Shown: positions 1 through 6,421 of the stretch, piece by piece
How the letters are laid out: each line of letters starts with the position of its first letter
Position numbering within the stretch: the first letter of the stretch is position 1
Notes under the pieces: generated by a model
The model's database searches: none
What the model saw: the letters and a program-made list of their open reading frames with translations, nothing else
What the model was told of the DNA's origin: nothing
Program-made: the position numbers and the translations under genes
DNA from: Bifidobacterium breve
Lineage (GTDB): Bacteria > Actinomycetota > Acidimicrobiia > IMCC26256 > PALSA-555
Assembly: GCA_945889545.1 (NCBI GenBank)
Contig: CAMDCC010000106.1
Coordinates: 1-8,920, forward strand
DNA length: 8,920 bases
Direction: 5' to 3'

Positions 1-2
1 TG

Positions 3-52
3 GAGGATTGCGTGAGGATTGCGTGAGGATTGCGGATTGCGTGAGGATTGCG
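3..52. repeat. 11-bp tandem direct repeat upstream of etfB
   Basis: The unit GAGGATTGCGT appears at 3-13 and 14-24, as GAGGATTGCG at 25-34, as a shortened GATTGCGT at 35-42 and again as GAGGATTGCG at 43-52. The array may extend left of the window. An 11-bp period does not keep a reading frame, so the array is unlikely to be coding. It lies 60-110 bp upstream of the etfB start. It could be a set of regulator sites on nearly the same helical face, or simply a slippage-prone minisatellite; the sequence alone cannot decide. Confidence 0.85.
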
Positions 53-95
53 AACTGAAGGGAGAGAGCCTCTTTTCGACGGATCGGCGGCCGAC

Positions 96-113
96 AGGCC
101 AGAATCCTGGCCT
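96..113 (+). promoter_or_regulatory. Hairpin abutting the etfB start codon
   Basis: AGGCCAG (96-102) and CTGGCCT (107-113) form a perfect 7-bp stem with an AATC loop, ending one base before the ATG at 115. No purine-rich Shine-Dalgarno sequence stands at the usual distance, so the hairpin occupies the ribosome-binding region. It may modulate translation, or the message may start close to the ATG. The palindrome is directly visible; its role is inference. Confidence 0.5.
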
Positions 114-114
114 T

Positions 115-894
115 ATGAACATCGTCGTCTTCGTGAAGCAGATCCCCGACCCGACCCTGCCGGGCGAGCTGAACCCCGATCACACGCTCAAGCGCGAGGG
201 CAAGCTCATCCTCGACGAGTCGGACAGCTACGGCGTCGAGATGGCGCTCCAGCTTGCCGACAAGGCGGGTGGTGGCGAGGTCACGCTCGTGTCCATGGCA
301 CCGAACAACGAGGTGTCAGGGCTCCGCACCGCGCTCGCGATGGGTGCCGCCAAGGCCATCCTCATCTCCGACGAGCCGCTGGGCGGCAGCGACGCGCTGA
401 GCACCGCGAAGGTGCTCGCCAAGGCGGTCGAGCGTGCCGGCGATGTCGACTTGGTGCTCGGGGCGACCGAGTCGTCCGACGGCTACACGGGTACGACGCC
501 GGCGCAGGTGGCCGAACTGCTCGGCTGGCCGTCGCTCACATTCGCGAAGCATGTGGAAATCGAGAACGGCAAGGTGACGATCCAGCGCCAGACCGAAGCC
601 GGGTACGACGTGGTCGAGGCATCGCTTCCTGCGGTGCTGAGTGTGACGGCCGGTGTGGTGGAGCCGCGGTACCCGTCGTTCAAGGGGATCATGGCGGCGA
701 AGAACAAGCCGGTCGACGAGGTGAAGGTCGCCGACCTCGGGCTCACCCCCGAGCAAGTGGGTTGGGCCGGCGCGCGTCAGACGATCACGAACGTGACTGC
801 CGCGCCCGCACGCGAAGCCGGCGAGAAGGTTGAAGACGACGGCTCCGCGCACGAGCAGATCGTGGCGTTCCTCGAGCAGCTCAAAGTCATCTAG
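115..894 (+). CDS. etfB: Electron transfer flavoprotein subunit beta
   Basis: This is the beta (FixA-like) subunit of the heterodimeric electron transfer flavoprotein. It takes electrons from acyl-CoA and related dehydrogenases in the cytoplasm and passes them towards the quinone pool; the family beta subunit binds structural AMP. The 259-residue product has the usual family length. It begins MNIVVFVKQIPDP, has the nucleotide-binding stretch GATESSDGYTG at about 117-126 followed by LGWP, and ends its core with LPAVLSVTAGVVEPRYPSFK at 171-190 and IMAAKNKP at 192-199, the conserved partner-recognition and AMP-contact segment. I chose ATG 115 because homology starts there; the upstream in-frame extension runs through the 11-bp repeat and looks non-coding. 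It is followed after 24 bp by etfA, so the two are almost certainly one operon. Confidence 0.96.
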   Translation: MNIVVFVKQIPDPTLPGELNPDHTLKREGKLILDESDSYGVEMALQLADKAGGGEVTLVSMAPNNEVSGLRTALAMGAAKAILISDEPLGGSDALSTAKVLAKAVERAGDVDLVLGATESSDGYTGTTPAQVAELLGWPSLTFAKHVEIENGKVTIQRQTEAGYDVVEASLPAVLSVTAGVVEPRYPSFKGIMAAKNKPVDEVKVADLGLTPEQVGWAGARQTITNVTAAPAREAGEKVEDDGSAHEQIVAFLEQLKVI

Positions 895-908
895 CTCAAG
901 TCATTTAG
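880..908 (+). repeat. Imperfect tandem duplication at the etfB stop codon
   Basis: CTCAAAGTCATCTAG (880-894, the last codons and stop of etfB) is followed immediately by CTCAAGTCATTTAG (895-908). The second copy lacks one A and has one substitution. It makes up most of the etfB-etfA spacer, and its last two bases begin the AGGAG ribosome-binding site of etfA. It suggests that the intergenic spacer arose by duplication of the etfB tail. Confidence 0.7.
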
Positions 909-911
909 GAG
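907..911 (+). promoter_or_regulatory. Ribosome-binding site of etfA
   Basis: AGGAG lies 7 bases upstream of the ATG at 919. It is a good Shine-Dalgarno match and fixes the etfA start, in contrast to etfB, which has no comparable site. Confidence 0.8.
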
Positions 912-918
912 TCTGGAC

Positions 919-1884
919 ATGAAGATCTGGGTGTATGCCGAACCGTCGCCCGAGGGTGACAAGCCGGCCACGAGCACGCTCGAGCTGCTCACGAAGGCAC
1001 GCGAGCTGGGCGACACGGTGGAAGCCGTGTACGTGGGCGCGAATGCCGACGCGATGGCCGGTCCGCTCGGCGAGTTCGGTGCAACCAAGCTCTTCGTCGC
1101 CGACCGCGGCGAAGCACTGCCAGGTGTGGTGGGCGCGGCGGCGCTCGCGTCGCTGGTGGAGGCGAACCAGCCCGACCTCATTCTCTTCGCACAGAGCTAC
1201 GACGGTCGCGACGCACTGGCGCGCCTGTCGGTGAAGCTCGATCGTCCGGTCGTCACGAATGGCACCGACCTCAAGGTGGTCGACGGCAAGGCCGTTGTCG
1301 GCACGGCGATCTTCGGTGGCAACACGCTCGTGGAGACGGAGTTCGAAGGCCCGACCCCGCATCTCGCGGCGATCCGCCCGAAGTCGTTCTCGGCGGAGGC
1401 CGGTGGCGGCGCGGCTGCGGCCATCGAGCAGGTCGGTGCGCTCGACCTCGGTCGCGCCGGTGAGGCGAAGGTGCTCGAGCACCATGTTGAGGAGCAGGAA
1501 GGTCCGAAGCTCGAAGAGGCCACGATCGTGGTCTCGGGCGGACGCGGGCTCGGGAGCGCGGAAGCGTACGAGCCGTTGGTGGAAGGTCTCGCCAAGCTGC
1601 TGAAGGGCGCATCGGGCGCGTCGCGCGCCATCGTCGACGCGGGCTGGGTGCCGTACTCCAAGCAGGTTGGTCAGACCGGCAAGACCGTGAAGCCCAAGGT
1701 GTACCTCGCGCTCGGGATCTCCGGTGCCACGCAACACCTCGTGGGTATGAAGAGCTCCGACAACATCATCGCCGTCAACAAGGATTCCGAGGCACCGATC
1801 TTCTCGGTTGCCGACCTCGGCATCGTCGGTGACGTGCACAAGGTGATCCCGAAGCTCATCGAAGCGCTGCAAGCCCGCGGCTGA
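919..1884 (+). CDS. etfA: Electron transfer flavoprotein subunit alpha
   Basis: This is the FAD-carrying alpha (FixB-like) subunit that pairs with EtfB. The 321-residue length is typical. The N-terminal nucleotide-binding-fold domain (about 1-190) starts MKIWVYAE and includes ILFAQSYDGRDALARLS at about 88-104. The C-terminal FAD domain carries VVSGGRGLGS (204-213) and the family signature VYLALGISGATQHLVGMK (261-278), followed by IIAVNKD (283-289) and a PIFSVADLGIVGD segment (293-305), all FAD-contacting motifs known from this family. The start is set by AGGAG 7 bases upstream. It is the second gene of the etfBA operon; transcription probably ends at the hairpin directly after the stop. No catalytic or binding motif looks damaged. 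Confidence 0.97.
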   Translation: MKIWVYAEPSPEGDKPATSTLELLTKARELGDTVEAVYVGANADAMAGPLGEFGATKLFVADRGEALPGVVGAAALASLVEANQPDLILFAQSYDGRDALARLSVKLDRPVVTNGTDLKVVDGKAVVGTAIFGGNTLVETEFEGPTPHLAAIRPKSFSAEAGGGAAAAIEQVGALDLGRAGEAKVLEHHVEEQEGPKLEEATIVVSGGRGLGSAEAYEPLVEGLAKLLKGASGASRAIVDAGWVPYSKQVGQTGKTVKPKVYLALGISGATQHLVGMKSSDNIIAVNKDSEAPIFSVADLGIVGDVHKVIPKLIEALQARG

Positions 1885-1898
1885 GCCGGGCTCCCGGC
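1885..1898. terminator. Hairpin between convergent genes etfA and the JAB-like gene
   Basis: GCCGG-GCTC-CCGGC forms a 5-bp all-GC stem immediately after the etfA TGA (1882-1884) and 7 bases before the end of the opposing gene. Its position between convergent genes suggests a bidirectional terminator. There is no T-tract on either side, so an intrinsic mechanism of the E. coli type is not supported. Confidence 0.4.
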
Positions 1899-1904
1899 CG
1901 CCGC

Positions 1905-2339
1905 CTACGCGGTGGGCTCGGCCCACGACACCTCCGCTACCGATCGCCACTGGTGGCCCGAGAACAACATGTGGTCCAGCAGGAGCACGTCCTCGTCGAG
2001 GCATTCGACCCGCAGTCCCTCGTAGCGGGCCACGTCGGCCGCCGTCGGCGCGAGCCGGTCGTCGTCGACGAACGTCACGAGCACGAGCTCCTCGGCGCCC
2101 ATCTCCTCGGCCACCGCCACGAGCGCCTCGGCCGTGTTGGCGGTCGGGTCCTGGCACACGGTGCACGGGCAGTTGAAGGCCGCGCCACACAGGTGCATCG
2201 ACGCGTCGATGCCCAACAAGAGCTGGCCCTCGGTGTGCTCGTCGCACACGAGGTGCTGGATGATCTCGACCACATCGTTCGGTCCGCGCACGGTCGGCAT
2301 CTGCCGTCGTTCCGATCGCGAGTACTCGCGCTTCGCCAT
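1905..2339 (-). CDS. RadC-like JAB/MPN-domain protein, metal ligands replaced
   Basis: The 144-residue protein follows the RadC-type JAB order: VRGPNDVVEIIQHL (17-30), a strand LLLGIDAS (40-47), a helix around TANTAEALVAVAEEMGAEELVLV (66-88), then VTFVDDDRLAPTAADV (88-103) and LLLDHMLFSGHQWRSVAE (119-136). The last element matches the RadC ending LLDHIIIG...Y.S..E. Aligned without gaps to the RadC motif VHNHPSGDPTPSPEDI, both histidines are replaced (T89, V91), while the hydroxyl (T99) and aspartate (D102) positions remain. Four cysteines cluster at C51, C57, C59 and C62. A catalytic metalloprotease role is therefore unlikely; a structural or binding role, perhaps with a different metal, is possible. 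The ATG at 2339 is preceded by GGAGGAG. The family call comes from my motif alignment, not a search. Confidence 0.6.
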   Translation of the reverse strand: MAKREYSRSERRQMPTVRGPNDVVEIIQHLVCDEHTEGQLLLGIDASMHLCGAAFNCPCTVCQDPTANTAEALVAVAEEMGAEELVLVTFVDDDRLAPTAADVARYEGLRVECLDEDVLLLDHMLFSGHQWRSVAEVSWAEPTA

Positions 2340-2348
2340 GACTGGTAA

Positions 2349-2355
2349 CTCCTCC
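2349..2355 (-). promoter_or_regulatory. Ribosome-binding site of the JAB-like gene
   Basis: Read on the minus strand, GGAGGAG lies 9 bases before the ATG at 2339. It is the strongest Shine-Dalgarno sequence on the left side of the window and supports the chosen start. Confidence 0.75.
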
Positions 2356-2362
2356 CCTGGAA

Positions 2363-2403
2363 GATCCCTGCGGGATCAGTCGCGACGCGTTGGGACGCGT
2401 CGC
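2363..2403 (-). terminator. Two consecutive hairpins between the DUF222 gene and the JAB-like gene
   Basis: Two perfect inverted repeats lie side by side: GATCCC-TGC-GGGATC (2363-2377) and GCGACGCGT-TGGG-ACGCGTCGC (2382-2403, a 9-bp stem). They sit 45 bp after the DUF222 stop (2448) and just upstream of the JAB-like gene, both on the minus strand. This suggests a terminator isolating the two genes, or RNA structure in the JAB-like leader. There is no T-run after either stem, so the mechanism is open. Confidence 0.5.
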
Positions 2404-2447
2404 ATCACGGCGGGGAAGTGCAGGGGGAAGTGACGGAGTGTGTTGGC

Positions 2448-3563
2448 TCAGGCTGCGCGCTGTTGGGGTGGCGCGCGTCGGCGTTGGTGTTCTTTGATGT
2501 GGTGGCGGCGGCAGCGGAGCTCGAGGTGGTCGAGGTCAGTGGGGCCGCTGTCGATCCATGGGATGCGGTGATGCGCGTCGCACCAGTCGGCGGGCACATC
2601 GCACCCGGGTTCCACGCAGGTGCGATCGCGGGCGTTCAAGGCGCGGCGTTGCGCGGGCGTGGGGATACGGGTACGGCGACCAACGTCGAGGACTTCCGAC
2701 GTGCCGCGCATGATCACCCGGCCGACTGCGGCATCACAGGCGAGACGCACCGCGGTGTCGCGGTCGATCGGTCCGAAGCCGACGATCTCACAACGCGCGG
2801 TGGTGAGGTCGGCGGGGAGACGACCTGTCAGGGTGTCGAGGTCGACGATCACATCCATCGCGGTTGGTGTGGCCGGTCGTTCTCCCATGGCCAACCGGAC
2901 CAACGCATCAGCGCGGCGTTGCGCGAGGGTGCGAGGCGGCTCTGGTCCGTCGGTGGGATCCGGTGGCTCCATCGCGTCGAGCGTCGCGACGAGCCGGGCG
3001 CCGGCTTCGGCGTCGATGTACCCGTCGATGCGGGCCATCTTGTCGAGCACCGGTGAGAGGTGGAAATGGCGCCGGTCGAAGCGCCGGTCGGGTGGCTCGT
3101 GATCGATGAGCGATTCGGCGATGGTGCGCCAGTGGTTCACCACGACCTTGAAATCCTCGGGGCTGACCGCCTGCGCAGCGTCGATGATGGTGTCTTCATG
3201 ATCGGCATACAGGTCTTCCACATGGCGGGCGGCCCGCGCAGCGACCTCGACGTGCGCCGGTGAGATGTCACCCGCGGCCAGCGCCTTGGCCGTGCGCTCG
3301 TTGCCGTGCACCAACCGAGCGGTGCGGACCAACACGCTGGCGTCGGCCTTGGTGGTGGCGGTGCGATGCGCCAGCCACGAGCTGGCACTCAGCGCGCCGT
3401 CTTCGGCCCATGCTGCCGCCGCGTCCCATTGGCCCGTGAGGCGAAGCACCTCCGCGTCGAGCTCCTGCTTGGCCAAGAGGACCTGAAGCAGCCGAGCCGA
3501 CAGGGCCGCGCCGGACCACCCGGTGCGGTCCTCGCCCACTGCGTCGATCATTGAAGCGAACAT
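2448..3563 (-). CDS. DUF222 / 13E12-type protein with C-terminal HNH endonuclease domain
   Basis: From ATG 3563 the product has 371 residues, a usual length for this actinobacterial multi-copy family. The DUF222 region occupies roughly 1-270. The C-terminal HNH domain starts near 312: zinc-binding cysteines C316 and C321 (CVEPGC), C328, the HH pair 331-332, TDLDHLELRC (342-351), then HH 354-355 followed by H359. The usual Asn of TDLDN is His346 here, a deviation also seen in some relatives. An in-frame extension reaches 3647, but it runs through the promoter and palindrome; ATG 3563 stands exactly one leaderless spacing after TATAAT, so I start there. The biological role of the family is not established; nicking or homing-type nuclease activity is inferred from the HNH motif. 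The gene lies 95 bp downstream of the broken restriction gene but has its own promoter. Confidence 0.88.
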   Translation of the reverse strand: MFASMIDAVGEDRTGWSGAALSARLLQVLLAKQELDAEVLRLTGQWDAAAAWAEDGALSASSWLAHRTATTKADASVLVRTARLVHGNERTAKALAAGDISPAHVEVAARAARHVEDLYADHEDTIIDAAQAVSPEDFKVVVNHWRTIAESLIDHEPPDRRFDRRHFHLSPVLDKMARIDGYIDAEAGARLVATLDAMEPPDPTDGPEPPRTLAQRRADALVRLAMGERPATPTAMDVIVDLDTLTGRLPADLTTARCEIVGFGPIDRDTAVRLACDAAVGRVIMRGTSEVLDVGRRTRIPTPAQRRALNARDRTCVEPGCDVPADWCDAHHRIPWIDSGPTDLDHLELRCRRHHIKEHQRRRAPPQQRAA

Positions 3564-3570
3564 ACGTTCG

Positions 3571-3599
3571 ATTATAGCAGGGGGTGTGACACACCAAAC
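3571..3599 (-). promoter_or_regulatory. Leaderless TATAAT promoter with operator-like palindrome, DUF222 gene
   Basis: On the minus strand a perfect TATAAT (3576-3571) is followed by 7 bases and then the ATG at 3563, so transcription would begin at or next to the start codon. No Shine-Dalgarno fits between them. Upstream, TTTGGT (3598-3593) is a weak -35 candidate with a 16-bp spacer. A perfect 13-bp palindrome GGTGTG-A-CACACC (3583-3595) fills much of that spacer, the position where a repressor would block RNA polymerase. The palindrome and hexamer are visible directly; repression is inference. Confidence 0.65.
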
Positions 3600-3657
3600 C
3601 GCCCCCCTGACCAGCCAAAACGTCGATATTGGCCGGATCAGTGGCACGAAGCGGCCT

Positions 3658-4755
3658 TCAGGAAAACACCGTTTTTCCGGCCGCGGCGGCCTGGATCGCT
3701 GGCCGGATCTCAGCCTTGGCTCGGATCACCACGTGGGTCCAGTGCCCCCAACGCCCGTCGGCGTTCACGGCGGCAACCCAGCGTTTGGAGGCGATCTCCT
3801 TCTGGTCGTCGGCGGCGGTCTGACGGCCCTTCCCTTCCAGCATCAGGAATTGCCGGCCGGGCAGCTCGACAAGGAAGTCGGGGATGTAGCGACGGGCCTT
3901 GCCGTTGTGGCGGTACGGGATCTCGCAGAACAGGTGGTCGTTCTTCACATACGCCACGACGCCGGGATCAGCCTCGAGTTCCAGAGCGATGTGACGCTCG
4001 AGCTCGGAGTCGCAGACCACGTAGTTCACGTGGGACTTGGTGGTGGGCTCCGGGTTCTTCTTCGCGGTCTGGAACGCCACGTCGGTCGTGGTGCCTTCGG
4101 GTTGGAACTCGTCGAGCACCGGCAGAAGCGTTCCGCCGTCGACACCCGGTCGGAGCGCGTCGCGGAGCTGCTCGGTGATCTGGGTCTTGTAGAGCTCGTT
4201 GTCGAGCTCACCTTCGTCGACGCCGGCGCCCAGCGAGACCAACGTGGCGATGAAACGCTCGACGGCTCGCACGGCTTGCGGGAAGAGCGCCTCGCGATTG
4301 TCCTGTCCTTGGATGACGCGCGATCCGAGCTCGAAGCACAGTCGTTGTCGGCGGTAGCTCTCCCACATGCGGCGGTGGTCGTGTTCGTCGGAGCCGAGGC
4401 CCTTCACTCCGGCGACGCTCGTGCGTGTGGGGTCGTGCTCGGCAGCAACGCCAATGCCGGGCATCGAATCCCAATCGATCTCGAGGATCGCCTTGGCCTC
4501 GTGAACGATCGCAACAACGCGCGGAAAGCGAATCTCGAGCGCAGCGCGGTCCCGTACCGCGACGATCGACGTGAGTCGAGGCGGCGTGGTGATCGAGGTC
4601 GTACCGCTCTTGGCAAACGGCAACATCTGAAACGGCACGCCGTAGACGTCGACGTACTCGGGAGTGGACAAGTCGTCGTATGACGATCGGCGCAACCCGC
4701 GCCCGACTACTTGTTCGCACAACAGCTGACTTTGGAACGCGCGCAAGCCGAGCGG
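3658..4755 (-). pseudogene. Type III-like restriction subunit, 5'-truncated (nuclease domain retained)
   Basis: The open frame begins at the IS junction and reads LGLRAF, then QLLCEQVVGRGLRR, which is superfamily-2 helicase motif VI, so the protein starts in the last helicase motif. Counting from the TTG at 4746 (362 residues), the C-terminal part carries a PD-(D/E)XK nuclease: Y-I-P-D290-F ... L-M-L-E304-G-K306. This layout matches the C-terminal third of the large (about 1000-residue) Res subunit paired with a DPPY methyltransferase, the group often labelled BPTD_3080. The Walker A and DEAD-like motifs and most of the helicase are absent, apparently deleted at the IS edge. Without ATPase and translocation the subunit should not restrict. 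The remaining frame is undamaged, which suggests recent truncation. No ribosome-binding site or start was gained at the junction. Confidence 0.85.
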
Positions 4756-4759
4756 AACC

Positions 4760-4777
4760 TGTCAAGGCTTTTGAGAC
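4760..4777 (+). repeat. Left terminal inverted repeat of the IS3-family element
   Basis: TGTCAAGGCTTTTGAGAC begins 6 bases upstream of the transposase stop region (orfB ends at 4784) and marks where restriction-gene homology ends. It pairs imperfectly with 6272-6290. Confidence 0.7.
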
Positions 4778-4783
4778 AAGTTG

Positions 4784-5794
4784 TCATGCGGATTTGATGA
4801 GTGCTTCGAGGGTTGGTTCGTTGATCCACGCGACGGTTGGCAGTTTGGGTGGCGTCGGGCGCCGGTGCCGGAACCGTGCGGGGTTGGCGGCGTAGGCGGT
4901 GTCGAGCGTGCGGGCGCGCTGGGCACGGATCTCGGTGGCGGTGCCGTAGTGGACCGACGCGGGGGTGTGCAGGCCGATGCCGGCGTGGCGGTGCACGTGG
5001 TTGTAGTGGTCGAAGAACACCGCGCAGAACGAGCGGGCGTCTTCGATGGAGCCGAACCGGCCGGGGAACGCCGGGCAGTACTTGAGGGTCTTGAAGTTCG
5101 CTTCGGAGTACGGGTTGTCGTTGCTCACGTGGGGGCGGCTGTGACTGCGGGCGACACCGAGGTCGACGAGCAGCTGCGCGACAGGCTTGGAGGTCATCGA
5201 CGTGCCCCGATCCGCGTGCAAGGTGAGCGTGTGGCGGTCGATGCCGTGGGTGGCGAGCGCCTCCGCGATGAACGCCTCTGCGAGCTCGCCAGTCTCGGCG
5301 CCAGACACCATCCAACCGACGACGTAGCGGCTGAAGATGTCGATGATCACGAACAGCTCGTAGTAGACGCCGCGGGTCGGACCCGCCAGCTTGGTGATGT
5401 CCCAACTCCACACGCGGTTGGGGGCCGTGGCGATGAGCTCGGGCTTCTTCTTGGCTGGGTGCGTGCGCTGGCGGCGCCGCTCGCGGTTCTCCCCGGCGAA
5501 CGCCAGCAGCCGATACATCGTGCTGATGGAACACAGGTAGATGCCGTCATCGAGGAGGCGGGCCCACACCTGGGCGGGAGCAAGGTCGCAGTACTCCTCG
5601 CTGCGTAAAACGCTGAGCACATGCTGGCGTTCGGTTTCGGTGAGCGCGTTCGGTGGTGTCGGCCGCGGTGCCGGCGGGCCCGCCACCCGGGCCCGGCGGC
5701 GCCGATAGCGGGTGGCCCGCGACGAGCCCAGCAACACGCACGCCCGACTGGTCGACGTCACCGCGGCCAGGTCGCCAAAGTGCACCTCGATCAC
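4784..5794 (-). CDS. IS3-family transposase OrfB (DDE integrase-fold catalytic subunit)
   Basis: The 336-residue protein contains an rve-type catalytic core. The triad is D132 (WSWDITKL), D195 (LHADRGTSM) and E231 (NDNPYSEANFKTLKY), with 35 residues between the second Asp and the Glu, the IS3 signature. An N-terminal HTH_21-like segment around APAQVWARLLDDGIYLCS precedes the core. I place the start at GTG 5794, whose last two bases overlap the orfA TGA (GTGA), because family similarity begins there; the open frame continues to 6016 but is antisense-like over orfA. OrfB is in the -1 frame relative to OrfA, so it may be made by coupled reinitiation or as a frameshifted OrfAB fusion. No frame damage is visible. 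Confidence 0.92.
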   Translation of the reverse strand: MIEVHFGDLAAVTSTSRACVLLGSSRATRYRRRRARVAGPPAPRPTPPNALTETERQHVLSVLRSEEYCDLAPAQVWARLLDDGIYLCSISTMYRLLAFAGENRERRRQRTHPAKKKPELIATAPNRVWSWDITKLAGPTRGVYYELFVIIDIFSRYVVGWMVSGAETGELAEAFIAEALATHGIDRHTLTLHADRGTSMTSKPVAQLLVDLGVARSHSRPHVSNDNPYSEANFKTLKYCPAFPGRFGSIEDARSFCAVFFDHYNHVHRHAGIGLHTPASVHYGTATEIRAQRARTLDTAYAANPARFRHRRPTPPKLPTVAWINEPTLEALIKSA

Positions 5795-6201
5795 GGCTTC
5801 GGCTTCGGGTCGCAGTCCGCGCTCTCGGAGAGCAGCTCCAAGAGCGCGTGTGCTTTTCCCGTGATCTCCAACGCGAGCTTGGTGCGGGCCAGCTCCGCCT
5901 CGAGCCGCTCGTTCCGGCGGCGCAGCTTCTCCACCTCGACCTGCTCCGGCGAACGACGCTGCTTCACCCTCGGTGCCAACCCGCCCCACGCGCCCGCGTC
6001 GGCGGCCTTGCGCCACTCCGCGATATGCGACGTGTACAAGCCCTCACGGCGCAACAACGCGCCACGTTCGGCCGAACCACTCGCCAACGCGTCGTACTCA
6101 GCCAGGATGCCGGCCTTGTACCCGGCGGTGAAGGTACGCCGCCGGGGCCGGGCAGCCGGATCAGGCTCGTCCACCACCCCATCATCGACGCGCGCGCTCA
6201 A
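5791..6201 (-). CDS. IS3-family transposase OrfA (HTH and leucine-zipper subunit)
   Basis: The 136-residue protein carries a helix-turn-helix region at about 19-65 (PRRRTFTAGYKAGILAEYDAL, then GALLRREGLYTSHIAEWR) and a coiled coil at about 88-122 (VEVEKLRRRNERLEAELART), the standard OrfA layout for terminal-repeat recognition and multimerisation with OrfB. The start is uncertain: TTG 6201 has no clear ribosome-binding site, and GTG 6177 is an alternative that keeps the whole HTH. Its TGA stop (5793-5791) overlaps the OrfB GTG. It is transcribed in the same direction as the flanking restriction genes. Confidence 0.87.
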   Translation of the reverse strand: MSARVDDGVVDEPDPAARPRRRTFTAGYKAGILAEYDALASGSAERGALLRREGLYTSHIAEWRKAADAGAWGGLAPRVKQRRSPEQVEVEKLRRRNERLEAELARTKLALEITGKAHALLELLSESADCDPKPKP

Positions 6202-6271
6202 ATGCAGTCGTCATGGTCATCGGTCTACGTGCTCCGGTCTCGCCCTGTAGGGATGATCGGCTACCACAGCC

Positions 6272-6290
6272 GTCTCACATCACCCTGACA
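6272..6290 (-). repeat. Right terminal inverted repeat of the IS3-family element
   Basis: Read on the minus strand, TGTCAGGGTGATGTGAGAC is the counterpart of 4760-4777. It is preceded outside by a second TGTC (6294-6291), so the exact tip could be 6290 or 6294. The TGA at 6277-6275 inside it supplies the stop of the reconstructed methyltransferase frame. Confidence 0.65.
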
Positions 6291-6294
6291 GACA
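6280..6294. repeat. 15-bp inverted repeat, left copy
   Basis: TCACCCTGACAGACA here is the exact reverse complement of TGTCTGTCAGGGTGA at 7603-7617. This copy covers the outer end of the IS right terminus plus four outside bases. The pair brackets the methyltransferase remnant. Confidence 0.85.
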
Positions 6295-6421
6295 GGGGGT
6301 CGCTCGCATACCGAACATACGTCAGGGTGTTGCCCGCGACCTCAAGCCGCTTCTGGGCAGCCAACTGCTTCAGCCCCTCGACAGTGGTCTTCCAGTTCGC
6401 GTTGCTGCCTGGGTGAAAGGT

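Larger units (their letters stand above)
4760..6290 (-). mobile_element. IS3-family insertion sequence, about 1.53 kb, apparently intact
   Basis: Two overlapping ORFs (orfA 6201-5791, orfB 5794-4784) lie between imperfect terminal inverted repeats. The left end is TGTCAAGGCTTTTGAGAC (4760-4777); the right end, read inward on the minus strand, is TGTCAGGGTGATGTGAGAC (6290-6272). They share TGTCA, GG, several Ts and GAGAC with one gap. Size, two-ORF layout and the DDE(35) triad are typical of IS3. The flanks do not show a 3-4 bp target duplication (AACC on the left, GACA on the right). Flanking homology ends at these edges: restriction-subunit sequence stops near 4755 and methyltransferase sequence near 6299. 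All parts needed for transposition seem present. Confidence 0.88.

Noticed and set aside
3..52. CRISPR array
   Set aside because: The repeats are 11 bp and contiguous with no spacers, and no cas genes are present.
901..2247. 448-codon minus-strand open frame opposite etfA
   Set aside because: It is antisense to etfA, Arg/Gly-rich with no domain pattern, and crosses into the JAB-like gene; it is an artefact of high GC.
3564..3647. N-terminal extension of the DUF222 protein to 3647
   Set aside because: It would translate the TATAAT box and palindrome; the extension has no family similarity.
3523..4683. 386-codon plus-strand open frame opposite the restriction-subunit remnant
   Set aside because: It mirrors a frame with clear helicase motif VI and PD-(D/E)XK motifs; its own translation has no recognisable motifs and no ribosome-binding site.
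4781..5608. 275-codon plus-strand open frame inside the IS
   Set aside because: It is antisense to OrfB, which carries the intact DDE triad.
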